This document shows positions 22,777 through 34,286 of a DNA stretch of 64,000 bases, in pieces (the stretch's first letter is position 1; each line of letters begins with the position of its first letter). This DNA comes from Rhabditoides inermis (Eukaryota; Nematoda; Chromadorea; Rhabditida; Rhabditidae). The stretch is from assembly GCA_963966185.1 (NCBI GenBank), contig CAWZYM010000362.1, forward strand, positions 313,822 through 377,821, written 5' to 3'. The translations under genes were made by a program, and so were the position numbers. The notes under the pieces are model-generated. The model was not told the DNA's origin, did no database searches, and saw only the letters and a list, made by a program, of their open reading frames with translations.

Positions 22777-23899
22777 CGCAAAACGCATTCATTAAAAAAA
22801 CAGGGCCGGGTCCCCCAAACAAATACGGAACTCTTCAACGGGCCCGTTATTTGGAGACACTCAGAAAATTCCGCTATGACGTCATTTGTTGTTGAATTTT
22901 TCGTTGTTGAATTTTCCGAATTGTTGAATTTTCCCAGTTGTTGAATTGTTGAATTGTTGAATTTTACAGGATGCCTCCGAGACTCCCACGAATTGTTCTC
23001 CGTACAGAGACAAACCTCCCCGACTCGACCCCGAGCGCGCCCCGAGTCGACCCCCGAAATTTTCCCCCAACGCTCCCCCAAAGCTTCCTAGACAGGGGTC
23101 GACTCGGGGCGCGTTGGGGGTCGACTGGGGACGGCAAATTTTTTTTCGAGATTTCTTCCAGATTTTTGATTTCTATAGTTGATATCGTTTGTAAAATGAA
23201 TTTAGCATTTAAAAATTTACTTTTGGTGTGATTACAATAGTTGATTACCTGTACTTTCACAAAGTACAGTAATCGGTTACTATGCAATAACCTACTGTAA
23301 TGCACCAAAAAGCGCAAGTACAGTGTTCAACTGTCTTGCAGTAATCAATGAAAACAAAGTTTCACTTGATTTCCATCGTCTCGAAGGCGACGCACGATCT
23401 GCTCTTATGTGGTCACAGCGTCAAACTCGCGCCGGGTTTACCGCCCATTCGGGGAGCGTTCGGGGAGCGTCGGGGGACGCGCAGTGGGCGGGGCCTAGTC
23501 CCCCAGCGTTCCCCGACTGGGGGTCGATGCGGGAACCGTTCGGGCCCGCTGCGCATTGGGGGTCGACTCGCGGCAGTTTGTCTGTGTAGTGCATACGATA
23601 GTGCTGCACGAATCCGCACAACTCACTATTGTCACTACTCTCTCACACTCCTCTCACACTCTCCACCATCCACTGCGATGCGCTCGCATTTGTCTCACTT
23701 TTTGACCATTTTTATGCTTATTCGTGTTTTTCGTATCTATTTTTTTTATTTCAAATTCCTTTATTCTATCTAATTCACCCCTTTTAGCCTCTGGTTGCCA
23801 CGGCTGACCGCGCTATGGACAGCATCTTCTTCGAAAAGGTTGGCGTCGTTTTTTTTCCATTCACGATAACTCCAGGGTTCCGTGTGTTTTGTACGTTTT
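22777..23899. repeat. Palindrome right arm: ataxin-3 upstream region and exon 1
   Basis: It includes the putative promoter and first exon of the ataxin-3 gene. Within it the blocks GACTCGGGGCGCG and CCCCGACTGGGGGTCGA are themselves partly self-complementary. The arm ends in intron 1 near GTGTTTTGTACG (23899). Confidence 0.8.
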
Positions 23900-25745
23900 T
23901 TTTATAATGGAGAGTGTATGATTATATGATTTTAATATACACCTTTTCACTATTAATTTATTTAACTTTCGAAACTTTCCTAGTTTCAACCTATTGCAGC
24001 AACAAGGAATGTTGTGCGCGCAGCACGCGTTGAACATGCTCCTGCAGGGCGACTACTTCAACGCCGTCGACCTGGCAGACATTGCGAGGAAGATGGACAG
24101 GTAGAGTTTACCTGGTTTACTTGGATGTTCACATGTTTACTTGTTTGGCTTGTTTTGTTTATCTGCCGTTGTGTACTTGTTTACTCTCAGCGAGGAGAAC
24201 GGGGTGCTTCAGCGGCACAACCAGCAGTCGCAGAACATGGACGACTCGGGATTCTTCTCCATACAGGTAAGTGTGATAACGATAAATTATGTGATATTGA
24301 TATTTTTTGTGAAATTTCGCGTGGAAGTTAAATCATTGCTATGTTTTGCATTTAAACTAGACCAAGACCAGGCTGTGAAAGTGAATATACATGGGATTGA
24401 TATAAACGTGTGGTTAGAGTTTGTGGTTTTAATATAAAAAAGCTCGAATTCAGAATGCAATTTTACTGGTGTTGGTGTTACAACACAACTCACAAATCAA
24501 TAATCAATGAATCGATTTCACTTGTAGGTCCTGTGCGGGGCGCTGCACCCGTTCTCGCTCGACCTGGTGCACATCGACCACCCCAGTATGCGGGAGGTGA
24601 AGGCCAGACCCAAGTGAGTCCTCGCTTTTGCGGTAGATGATATGTGTTCTTGGACACCTATCACTTCTTCTGGTGTCTGCTTTTCTTCATTCAATTGTTC
24701 GGATCCGAAAAAAAAACATTATACGATCATAACTCCAAAACATCGGTCATAGTAAAGTAGTAGAGTAGCAAAATGATGATCCATCTTGTCGCGGCAGTGT
24801 TTGCTTCTCATATCTTGGCCATTCCCCTCCCTTTCCAGCTCCGCGAAGGCGTTCATCTGCAACCAGCAGCAGCACTGGTTCGTCGTGCGTCGATTTGCCG
24901 CCCAGTGGTTTGAGCTCAACTCGATGAAAAAGGTGGGCAGGTTGTAATGTTACATTTAATTATGGTTTCATTAAACTGTGAATTTGTTACCATACGTATA
25001 TTATACGTAGTGAGACAACTCGATGAAGAAGGTGGGGAGAAGGAATGTTACATTTAATTAATGTTTTATTAAATTTAAACACTCAAACTCCGAAGACTTT
25101 TGGGGAGGGTTGTTGTGTCGTCGTGCTGGTTGAATTCATAAATTCGCAATACTTTTAGGGCCCGCAGCTGGTGTCGGACCTGCACATGCACATGTACCTC
25201 GACCAGCTGGCCAGGGACGGTGGGTGAGGGGATGGTCCCTCTCTCTTTCTGTCTCTATCTCCCCCCCTCTCTTCCTTCTGTGTGTAGTCTGATCGAGTAG
25301 TGGTCTCGGGAGGGAGAAGGGAGTAGAAGTGGGTTCGGAACGTGAGTAGAAGCGTGAAAAAGGTGATCATAATATATGATGATGATACATTAGTTCGAAC
25401 TATTTGCAAAAACTGCGAACTGTGACTGACTGTCAATTTTCGGAAATATTTTGAACTTTTCTTTGTCTCTCTCGTTTTGCACACTCTTTTGCGCGCTTCT
25501 TCTTCTTCTTGTACACTCTTTTGAATTTGGTACGAACTTATTTCGAACTTTTTTGGGGACTTTAATCCCACTCCAGGTTACTGGAGTAGAAAGGAGTAGA
25601 GACAGGGTGGGAAGGAAGAAGAGGTGATGATCGTGTCTCTCCTTCACCGCAGGTCGTTTGTGGGTAGTGGGTTTGTGGTTGGTGCATCACAGAAGTGCAT
25701 CAAAACAATGATAGTCTCTCTTTCTCCTCTCTCTTCTCTCTCTTC

Positions 25746-25781
<36 letters not shown>

Positions 25782-28700
25782 TCTCTCTGTGTATCCGTCT
25801 CTGATTGGGTAGAGGGTCTAGGGACACAGTGTTTGTGGTGTTAATTGCGTGCTCTCACTGCTCTCTGTGATCTTAGCAAGTAATTGCTGATTGTGTAAAG
25901 GAGTAGTCTATAAATGAAGTAGAAGGTGATGATGATCGTATATGGAGTGGAAGTGCGGAAGGAAGAAAAAGATAAAAAGGTGTTAATAATCATTTCTTAC
26001 CCTTTGCAGGCTACACGGTGTTTGTGGTGCACGGGGTGCTGCCCGAGTGCCGCGCCGACGAGGCCATCGCCCGCAACCCAGTCAAGCCGGACAAGCCGGT
26101 GGGTATCGATTTATTGATTGGTTATGATTGAATGATTGATTGATTGGTTATTCGGTGTCCCGTCGATTTGTAAGAAAGCGAAAAAAATTTTGAATCCAAT
26201 TTTGTTCTCGTCATTGTATGTTTCTCCGGTCGCCGGTATAGAGTTGTGGAGAAGTGGTCAGCAATCATGCATTTCATCCCCTATTCTTTAGAATTTGACA
26301 TTTATACATTATTGAAATTGTATTGGAATACGTTTCTCTGATGAAACATGGTGCATAATGAAATTGTGACGATAATTTCACGAATGCGTCTATAAAGAAA
26401 CGACGTAAAATGATCTATTCTCCCAGCGCTACTCGAACACCGTTCAAGCTGCATTTACACATGTACATGAAAATGCGATTCTGTATTAAATGTTCAATTT
26501 GAGTTGATAATCACAACCATTTCAGTTGTTTGCGAACGAGTCGGTTGACATGTGCACATGTACTACTTGACTCGAGTTTCAAAAAATTCAAGTGCAATTC
26601 AAAACTCAAATGTTTATTCGGAATCGCAAATATGATTATGACACGTACAACACGAAATCAATCAATCAATCATTTATCCAGAATCGCTATATCCTGACTA
26701 TACAACAAGTGCATACGGTACACCACAAGGGCTAAGCGCTGGGAGCAACACAGTTTAGCAACGGGGATGGTAGGGTCGAAGGTCGAAATTCGATATTAGA
26801 TCGATATTCAGTCGATAATCATTCGATTTCCTTTCCATAATCCATTAGAATTAGATACCATTATAGACGATATTGGGGCTCCGGGTGTTCCTTTCCTTCC
26901 ATTATAATCCACAATAGTAACTCCGCGGGCTAGGAAGACAGCGTTCTCATGAGCTATTCCCCGCCTTGCTCAAGGGTACTGGGTAGAGTTGGGCGAATAA
27001 TTTTTTTGGACGAATAACGAATAATTTTTATTCGTTCGATTAATCGTCGAGTTCGATTATTCGAATATTATTCGATTAATCGTCAGCACTCGAATAACGA
27101 ATAAAAGTTATTCGATTATTCGATTAATCGATTAATCGACTGAATAATTCTTCTCGAATAAGCACAAAATGACGGTATTTTGGAGTATATCATGTGTTTT
27201 GGTGGACAATTATTCGAATAATCGAACTTTGAAGACGAATAACGAATAAATGTTATTCGATCGATTAATCGAACAAATATTTTATTCGAATATTACTCGA
27301 TTAATCGTCAGATCTCGAACAACGAATAAAAATTGTTCGATTAATCGATTAATCGAATAATTATTCGGATTTTTTTTCGTATTCGATTAATCGTGCACAC
27401 CTCTAGTACTGGGGAAGACCCGACCGCGCGATGCGAGAGAGGAAGAAATAATAAAGAAAAGTTCTTATGAGTGATTTTGCGCCGAATGAAAGGTCCCGCT
27501 CTCACTCGAGTTTCGAGCTGAACAGCTGAACATTGTGATCATCGATTCCAGATCGCGGCGAACGAGTCGCTGGAGGAGCGGCGACGTCGGGAGGCGGGCG
27601 CCGGCCAGCGACTGGGCGGCAGTGGACAAGAGGAGCAGGAGGAGGAGGAGAGGAGGCGGGTCAGGGAGGCGATGCGGGCGAGTAGGCAGGCGGCCGGTGG
27701 GTGGATGTCTTTTTCACTCACTCTACATCTCCCTGTCTCACTTTCATATCAAACTCAGTGTTTCGGTTTGCGCCTGTCTGCTATTTCGTCAGTATGCGCT
27801 GCTCGATTCGAGATGACTATTGTGATTGGAGAGTCGATGGACCCGGAGCTGGCGCTGGCCATTTGCGAGTCGCTGCGGGAGGCGACGGGCGCCGACATTG
27901 TCGTGCTGGACGGAGAAGACGACGAGGAAGTTGTGGACGTCACGCCCCAGGTGGGGATTGATTGATTGATTGATTGGTTATGGATTGATGTTGATTGGTA
28001 CTGGGATGGACGTCACGCCCACGGTGGGCAAGTTGGCAGTATTGATTGGTTAGTTATCGATTGATGTTGACTGGTACTGGGATGGACGCCCACGGTGGGC
28101 AAGTCGGCCGTATTGATTGGTTATGGATTGATGTTGATTGGTACTGGGATGGACGTCACGCCCACGGTGGGCAAGTCGGCCGTTTTGATTGGTTATCGAT
28201 TGATGTTGACTTGTAAGGCTATTTGGAGTGTGTAGATGGTAGGTGTTATGTTGATGATAAAGAGGATGGGTGCTGGGGTTTGTTTTGTTATGAGGATGGA
28301 GCTTGCGAATTGAAAGCAACTCTGCATGGTTCGATGTTATTGATTGGATGAAACGCATGCTCAACGGTTTTGTGAGGGAATGATGTATATTCGAGTGGAG
28401 ATATCAGATATGCTCTATGTGGCGGTTGGCTATTGTTTTTCAGATGAGCAGAGCACGAAAAGCGCAGTCGTATTGGAAAAAAACACAGTTTGGTCTTTGT
28501 AGGTAGGTGGAACATAGTTGGTGAGGTTTCAATAGGTGCGAGTTCCATTAGAGAGGGCGCGCAGCGCCCTCTCTCTTGGGTTAAAATAAGGCTCGCGCCA
28601 GAATTTTCAAGTAGCGATATCCAAAGGACATGTTAGCAACAATGTGAAGTCTTCCAATTTATGTTAGTTAGATTCGCACGGTTCCATAGGGCAGATCACT

Positions 28701-31700
28701 AATTGACGGCATCTTTGTATCTTTTCTCCGAAAGAAGTTATGAGCGATCTCGCACTCGCACTAGGCGAAAGGCCAGCGTGTGGGTGGGTGTCGTTTCCAG
28801 TCACGCTAGCTGATAGCTAGCCCTCTGCTGGCGGGCGAGCGCGAGAGCACGCGAGAGAGCACGCTGTTTGGAGAGAGACAGATGTACTTTGGTGGCTGCG
28901 ATCAGTAGGAATTTAGTAAGGGGAGAGAGAAAGAGAGAACGAGAGAACGAGAGAACGAGAGAACGAGAGAACGAGAGAACGAGAGAACGATATAACGAGA
29001 GAAAAGGAGAAAAAGAGAGGAGGGAAGGAGGGAAGGAGAGACGGAGAGAACGAGAGAACGAGAGAACGAGAGAAGGATAGAAAGAGAGAACGAGAGAACG
29101 AGAGAACCAGAGAAAGAGAGAAAGATATAAAAAGAGAACGAGAGAGCTAGAGAACGAGAGAAAGAGAGAAAGGGAGAAGGAGGGAAGGAGGGATGGAGAG
29201 AAGAAGAGAAGGATAGAAAGAGAGAACGAGAGAACTAGAGAACGAAAGAAAGAGAGAAAGAGATAAAGAGAGAACGAGAGAAAGCGAGAACGATATAACG
29301 AGAGAATTAGAGAACGAGAGAAAGAGAGAATGGGAGGAGGAGGGAAGGAGGGAAGGAGAGAAAGAGAGAAAGAGAGAACGAGAAAACGAGAAAACGAGAG
29401 AAAGAGAAAACGAGAGAAAGAGAGAACGATATAACGAGAGAGCTAGAGAACGAGAGAAAGAGAGAAAGGGAGAAGGAGGGAAGGAGGGATGGAGAGAAGA
29501 AGAGAAGGAGAGAAGGAGAGAACTAGAGAAAAAAGAGAAAGAGAGAAAGAGAGAAATAGAGAAAGAGAGAAAGAGAGAAAGAGAGAAAGAGAGAAAGAGA
29601 GAAAGAGAGAAAGAGAGAAAGAGAGAAAGAGAGAAAGAGAGAAAGAGAGAAAGAGAGAAAGAGATAATGAGAGAACGAGAGAAAGAGAAACCGATAGAAA
29701 GAGAAAACGAGTGAAAGAGAGAACGATATAACGAGAGAACTAGAGAACGAGAGAAAGAGAGAAAGTGAGAAGGCGGGAAGGAGGGAAGGAAAGAAGGAGA
29801 GAACGAGACAACGAGAGAACGAGACAACGAGACAACGAGACAACGAGAGAACGAGAGAACGAGAAAACGAGAGCACGAGAGAACGAGAAAAAGAGAGAAC
29901 GATATAACGATATAACGAGAGAAATAGAGAACGAGAGAAAGAGAGAAAGAGAGAAGGAGAGAAGGAGGGAAGAAGAGAAGGAGAGACGGAGAGAACGAGA
30001 GAACGAGAGAACGAGAGAACGAGAGAAGGATAGAAAGAGAGAACGAGATAAAGAGAGAACGAGAGAACGAGAGAACGAGAGAACGAGAAAACAAGAGAAA
30101 GAGAGAACAAGAGAAAGAGAGAACGAAAGAAAGAGAGAACGATATAACTAGAGAACGAGAGAACGAGAGAAAGAGAGAAGGAGGGTGGTAGGAGGGAAGG
30201 AGGGAAGAAGAGAAGGAGAGACGGAGAGACGGAGAAAACGAGAGAACGAGAGAACGAGAAACGAGAGAACGAGAGAACGAGAGAACGAGAGAAAGAGAGA
30301 AAGAGAGAAAGAGAGAAAGAGAGAACGAGAGAAAGAGAGAACTGGAGAACTAGAGAAAAAGAGAAAGGGAGAAGGAGGGAAGGAGGGAAGGAGAGAAGAA
30401 GAGAAGGAGACACGCGAGAACGAGAGAACGAGAGAACGAGAGAACGAGAGAACGAGAGAACGAGAGAAAGAGAAAACGAAATAACGAGAGAACTAGATAA
30501 CGAGAGAACGAGAGAACGAGAGAAAGAGAGAAAGGGAGAAGGGGGGAAGGAGGGAAGGAGAGAAGGAGAGACGGAGAGACGGAGAGAACGAGAGAACGAG
30601 AGAACGAGAGAAAGAGAGAACGAGAGAAAGAGAGAAAAGAGAGAAAAGAGAGAACGAGAGAAAGAGAGAAAAGAGAGAAAGGGAGAAAGAGAGAACGAGA
30701 GAACGAGAGAACTAGAGAACGAGAGAAAGAGAGAAAGGGATAACGAGAGAACGAGAGAAAGAGAGAACGAGAGAAAGAGAGAACGAGAGAAAGAGAGAAG
30801 GAAAGAAGGAGGGAAGGAGGGAAGGAGGGAAGGAGAGGAGGAGAGGAGGAGAGAAGGGGAGAAGGAGAGAAGGAGGGAAGGAATGGGAGGAGAGAAGGAG
30901 GAAAGGAGAGGAGGAGAGAAGGAAAGAAGGAGAGAAGGAGGGAAGGAATGGAAGGAGAGAACGAGAGAACGAGAAAATATCGAAAAAATTTGAAATGAAA
31001 TTGATGAAATAATGAGAGAAGAACATGTTACATGTATGAAGACGAGAGAGAAAATTTCTATGAAATTCAACAAAAGGACATATATTATCTTTTAAAAGTA
31101 CTTCCGTAAAAAGTGTTGTTTGTGTTAACCTGATTCAAGAAAAGCGCATGCATATATTATTAATTTTCGAAAAATCAAATCGTAAACACCTGAACATGAA
31201 AACTAACACAAACTTGCTCTTTCAAAACGTTGAATAATTTTTGAATAATTAATGTTGAATAATTCCATGTTTTGTTTTTTTTGACATTTATACCTGAAAC
31301 ATTGAGTCAAACAACATCACGAATAACATTTTATTTTACTGATAAACCATAAATAATAAACCGCAAAAAACACTAAATAAACAAAACAATCGTATTATTC
31401 TGAATGTTACGTGTAACTATTCTATATTCGTTTGAAAGAGCAAGTTTGTGTTAGTTTTCATGTTCAGGTGTTTACGATTTGATTTTTCGAAAATTAATAA
31501 TATATGCATGCGCTTTTCTTGAATCAGGTTAACACAAACAACACTTTTTACGGAAGTACTTTTAAAAGATAATTCATCTATAAATTGAATTATTTTTCGA
31601 GAATTCTGTACTGGTTGAGGTAATGAAACGTAGATGTTGTGGTCAGTGTGTTCATTATAATATTAATATGATCGAATAGACCATCGAATAATAAAGTTAT

Positions 31701-31838
31701 AACTCACTTCAAATTCAAAATCTTTTTAATGACAAATTTTATTTTATATCTGTCATTCAGCCGTCGGCCCCCGCCGCTCCCGTGGTTGTAGATGAGGTGC
31801 GCGCGCGTCGCGAGGCGTTCCTCAAGCGGTTCGGATAG
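23815..31838 (+). CDS. ATXN3: Ataxin-3 (Josephin-domain deubiquitinase)
   Basis: Ten exons, one frame, 290 residues: 23815-23838, 24000-24100, 24191-24266, 24528-24613, 24839-24932, 25159-25219, 26010-26098, 27552-27696, 27832-27950, 31761-31838 (TAG). The Josephin domain fills residues 1 to about 175: MDSIFFEK, QQGMLCAQHALNMLLQGDYF with catalytic Cys14, MDDSGFFSIQ, His108 in QQQHWFVVRRF and Asn123 in WFELNS; the His-Asn spacing of 15 equals that of the human enzyme. Exon 9 supplies one ubiquitin-interacting motif (DPELALAICESLREA, about 229-243). There is no polyglutamine tract and the tail is short (human about 360 residues). The enzyme trims ubiquitin chains with the p97/CDC-48 segregase in cytosol and nucleus. 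Exon 9's start (AG|AG) was chosen by frame. Introns carry a hAT-type MITE, boundary duplications, a 2-kb purine tract and a hairpin element. Likely first gene of an operon with MED28-like and CLASRP. Confidence 0.93.
25005..25065 (+). repeat. Partial copy of the ataxin-3 exon 5 end and donor inside intron 5
   Basis: ACAACTCGATGAAGAAG|GTGGGGAG and then GAATGTTACATTTAATTAATG repeat the true boundary at 24916-24970 (CTCAACTCGATGAAAAAG|GTGGGCAG and TAATGTTACATTTAATTATG). It forms a decoy 5' splice site 92 bp downstream. Confidence 0.8.
26984..27405. mobile_element. hAT-type MITE rich in ATTCGATTAATCG
   Basis: The element starts TAGAGTTGGGCGAATAA and ends TTAATCGTGCACACCTCTA. Perfect 8-bp flanks GTACTGGG lie at 26976-26983 and 27406-27413, the duplication length of hAT elements. 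The interior is made of TTATTCGATTAATCG-type words. It lies in ataxin-3 intron 7. Confidence 0.85.
27951..28205 (+). repeat. ~70-80-bp tandem repeat derived from the ataxin-3 exon 9 boundary
   Basis: Three imperfect units contain GGATGGACGTCACGCCCACG|GTGGGCAAG, which mimics the exon 9 end GTGGACGTCACGCCCCAG|GTGGGGATT, plus TTGATTGGTTATGGATTGAT. The array begins at the true donor. Confidence 0.75.
28547..28582 (+). repeat. Short GC-rich hairpin repeat (copy 3)
   Basis: ATTAGAGAGGGCGCGCAGCG then CCCTCTCTCTTGGG. It matches the copy at 5011 in the first 18 bases and the stem. It lies in ataxin-3 intron 9. Confidence 0.65.
28918..30975 (+). repeat. ~2-kb purine-rich GAGAAC/GAGAAA/GGAAGGAG minisatellite
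   Basis: The + strand is almost entirely purine: blocks of GAGAGAAC, blocks of GAGAGAAA and blocks of GGGAAGGAGGGA alternate in a loose higher-order pattern of about 150-300 bp. The only regular non-purines are the C of GAACG and occasional GATATAACG. It lies in ataxin-3 intron 9 in the sense orientation. Long open frames across it (RE-rich, or FSRSL-rich on the other strand) are by-products of the repeat. Confidence 0.9.
31076..31571. mobile_element. Hairpin MITE, ~145-bp arms
   Basis: The left arm, about 31076-31225, and right arm, about 31432-31571, are near-perfect inverses around a 206-bp AT-rich loop. The ends contain ATTATCTTTTAAAAGTACTTCC, as in the hairpin at 5404-5690. It lies in ataxin-3 intron 9. 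Confidence 0.8.
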
Positions 31839-32196
31839 GTATCGACAGATTGTATCGAATTATCGATTGATTCATTTGTTTTCATAGTGATATTTATTCT
31901 CTTTCTCTAGCGCGGGCGTGTATTTGCTGATTGTATATCCTTTATTTAGTCACAAATCACGAGTATCACGTGTGCCTTGCATGTTTGGGGCGCAGTTGCT
32001 GTATATAGATGGTGATAAAGTATTTATTGATTGATTTGATGCATTGATTTGTCTGAATGCTGTTCGGTTCGTGTCCGATGAAATATCTTTTTTGATTATA
32101 TTGATAATATTTTATACGATTGATCGATTGCAGTAATGTCGGAGTTGTGACAATTCGATTATCGATCGAATATTGATTGATCGATTTTAGATTTCA

Positions 32197-33503
32197 ATGT
32201 CGGAGCATGTGAATGATTTGCGGGACGAGCCGCGCTCTCTTCTGGACGAGGACACTCCACTGCGGGAGACACAGCTGGGTGGGTGGGGGAGGGGTTAGGG
32301 AGGGAGAGAGAGAGAAGAGGAAGGAGAGAGAGAAGAGGGGAGAGAGAGTGGAGAGAGAGATGAGGAAGAGTGAATAGTGAAGAGAGATCAGAGATTGAGA
32401 CATAGTTGGGTCGATGAGGGAGGGAAGAAGGACGAAAAAGCTGAAAAATGAAAAATGTAAATGCAGAAGAATGGAAACAAGTGGACAGTCGAGGGGTTTG
32501 TAGAAAGTGAAAACTGAACATTTACGTTTCTAGCACACATGGTATTGGTCCGCATGTGTACTAGTACTTTGCACTTTATGTTCATGAAACGCGATGCTGG
32601 ATAAACCTTTGATTTGATTTGATGGTATTGGGGGTTGTCTGGTAACTTCAATTATGAACCATTTGCATCGTATTCGTATTTCCATTTCTATTCTCGCAGG
32701 CTCGGCGCTAGACGGTCTGATGCTGCACTGGACGCAGCTGTTGGCCAACACGGCCAGCAGGTGAGGGGGAGGGAGGGAGAGGGAGGGAGGGAGAGGAGAG
32801 AGAGGTGGGAGAGGAGAAAGGAGGGGGAAGGAGAGAGCGAGGAGGGGAGAGGAGAGAAAGGAGGGGGAGGGAGAGAGAGAAAGGGGGAGAGGAGGAGGAC
32901 GCAGTTGACAATCAGCGAATTGCTATTGACCAGTCTATCACGTCCCACTCTCTTGTTCTGTTTCTTGTACTCAATCCACGAATCGGTGTCTATGCCCGCG
33001 AGGGGAGAAAGAGAAAGGAAGAGGAGGGGGAGATAGCCGGGTGAGAGAGGAGAGAAAAGAGAGAAGGGAGAGAGAGTCAATCCCTTTCAGGATCCCGCAG
33101 CAGCCTCCGACGATGGAGCACGCCAAGGAGGTGGCCGAGATATGCGTCAAGAATGCGAGTTTTTGTATTTTATGTTTTATTATTTTAATTGTTTTTTTTT
33201 TCTCATGTCGATATTTCTTTTTTCTATTTGTTGTGCACTAGGCATCACTGAAGTCAGAGGACAGATTGAAGCTTTCAATTTAATTTTTAGGTAATGAAGT
33301 CGTGTAACGTGTTTTGTGTAGTTATTGTCGAAGTTGTTGGTAGAGTTAATTATTGCTTTAGGTCAGGTATCGGTGATAGTTTGATTATAAATATTTGTGA
33401 ATTTGAAGGGCGAAAGATAATTGCAGTCTAGAATATTGTTTCTGGGTCTGGGTCATGGATGAGTTTTGCATAGATTGTGACTTTTTATGTTTTCTATTTT
33501 CGA

Positions 33504-33558
<55 letters not shown>

Positions 33559-33819
33559 TTTCGCGACGCGTGCAATGATGTGAACGCGGAGTTTGCGAGG
33601 ATCGCCCTGCAGTGGAGGTTCGATCAGCCGGAAGAGGCTAGGAAGGAGGTGGGGAGAGATAAGGGAGGGAGGGAGAGAGCGGGAGGAAGAGGGAAGAGAA
33701 AGAGAGAGAGAGAAAAGATAGATGATCCTTTCTAGGATATGTCGTCTCTCGACGAGGCGATTCTCCGACAGGAGGCCATGCTGGCCAAGGCAAAGCACAT
33801 TCTCACCAAGGGACAGTAG
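32197..33819 (+). CDS. Mediator subunit 28-like protein
   Basis: Five exons, one frame, 126 residues: 32197-32278, 32700-32760, 33091-33154, 33559-33648, 33736-33819 (TAG). Human MED28 has an acidic helix, then a Cys/Phe-rich helix, then P-E-x3-K-E-D-V-S-x-L-x4-x-R-K-x-A-L; here the C-terminal half reads QPEEARKEDMSSLDEAILRQ and then EAMLAKAKHIL, the same spacing of P, E, K-E-D, S, L, R and A. MED28 is a helical subunit of the Mediator head that links transcription factors to RNA polymerase II. The frame from exon 3 to 4 requires a GC donor (AAGAAT|gcgagt). An acceptor-like TTTTAG lies 6 bp before the ATG, which would suit trans-splicing. The gene starts 358 bp after the ataxin-3 stop. The identification rests on motif spacing in a fast-evolving small family. 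Confidence 0.65.
33505..33556. repeat. (TA)n microsatellite at a splice acceptor
   Basis: About 52 bp of TA repeat ends directly in TATCAG, the acceptor of MED28-like exon 4. There is no polypyrimidine tract. Confidence 0.9.
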
Positions 33820-34286
33820 GGAGAGAGGGAGGAGGAGGAGGAGGAGGAGCAGAGAGAAAGAGCAGGGAGGAGGAGCAGGGAGAGGGAGGAGGAGGAAGAG
33901 CAGGGAGAAGGAGCAGGGAGGAGGAGCAGGGAGAGGGAGGAGGAGGAGGAGCTGGGAGAAGGAGCAGGGAGGCAGAAGGGAGGAGAGGGGTGCAAGAACA
34001 TTGCAGCTGTATTATGTTGTATATCTATCGATCTCGTGTCTTGTATTGATGTATGATTTGATTTGTTGGGTTTGTCATTGTTGATACTGTGTGATTGTGT
34101 CAGATTGTATAAATTTTTTTTGAACATTTGTATTTTTATATTTTTTTGATATTACGATAATTACTCGTTGCTTGGTCGAGACGCCTTTGGCGATTATCTG
34201 ATTATGTGGTGCTACTTGCTCAATGGAGCGTATTTTTGCAGGGTTAACAGAGTACGGTATCTACAGTACCCCTACCGTACTACAGT

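Noticed and set aside
22689..23081. Separate genes in the palindrome arms
   Set aside because: Frames appear in mirror pairs because the arms are inverse copies; they consist of GC-rich and ATTCAACAA repeat sequence.
27832..27950. Polyglutamine tract in ataxin-3
   Set aside because: The region around the UIM and tail has no CAG run; only scattered Gln codons occur.
28868..31073. Long open frames of RE-rich or FSRSL-rich protein over the purine tract
   Set aside because: They follow from a repeat with no stop codons in some frames; ataxin-3 splicing passes across the region.
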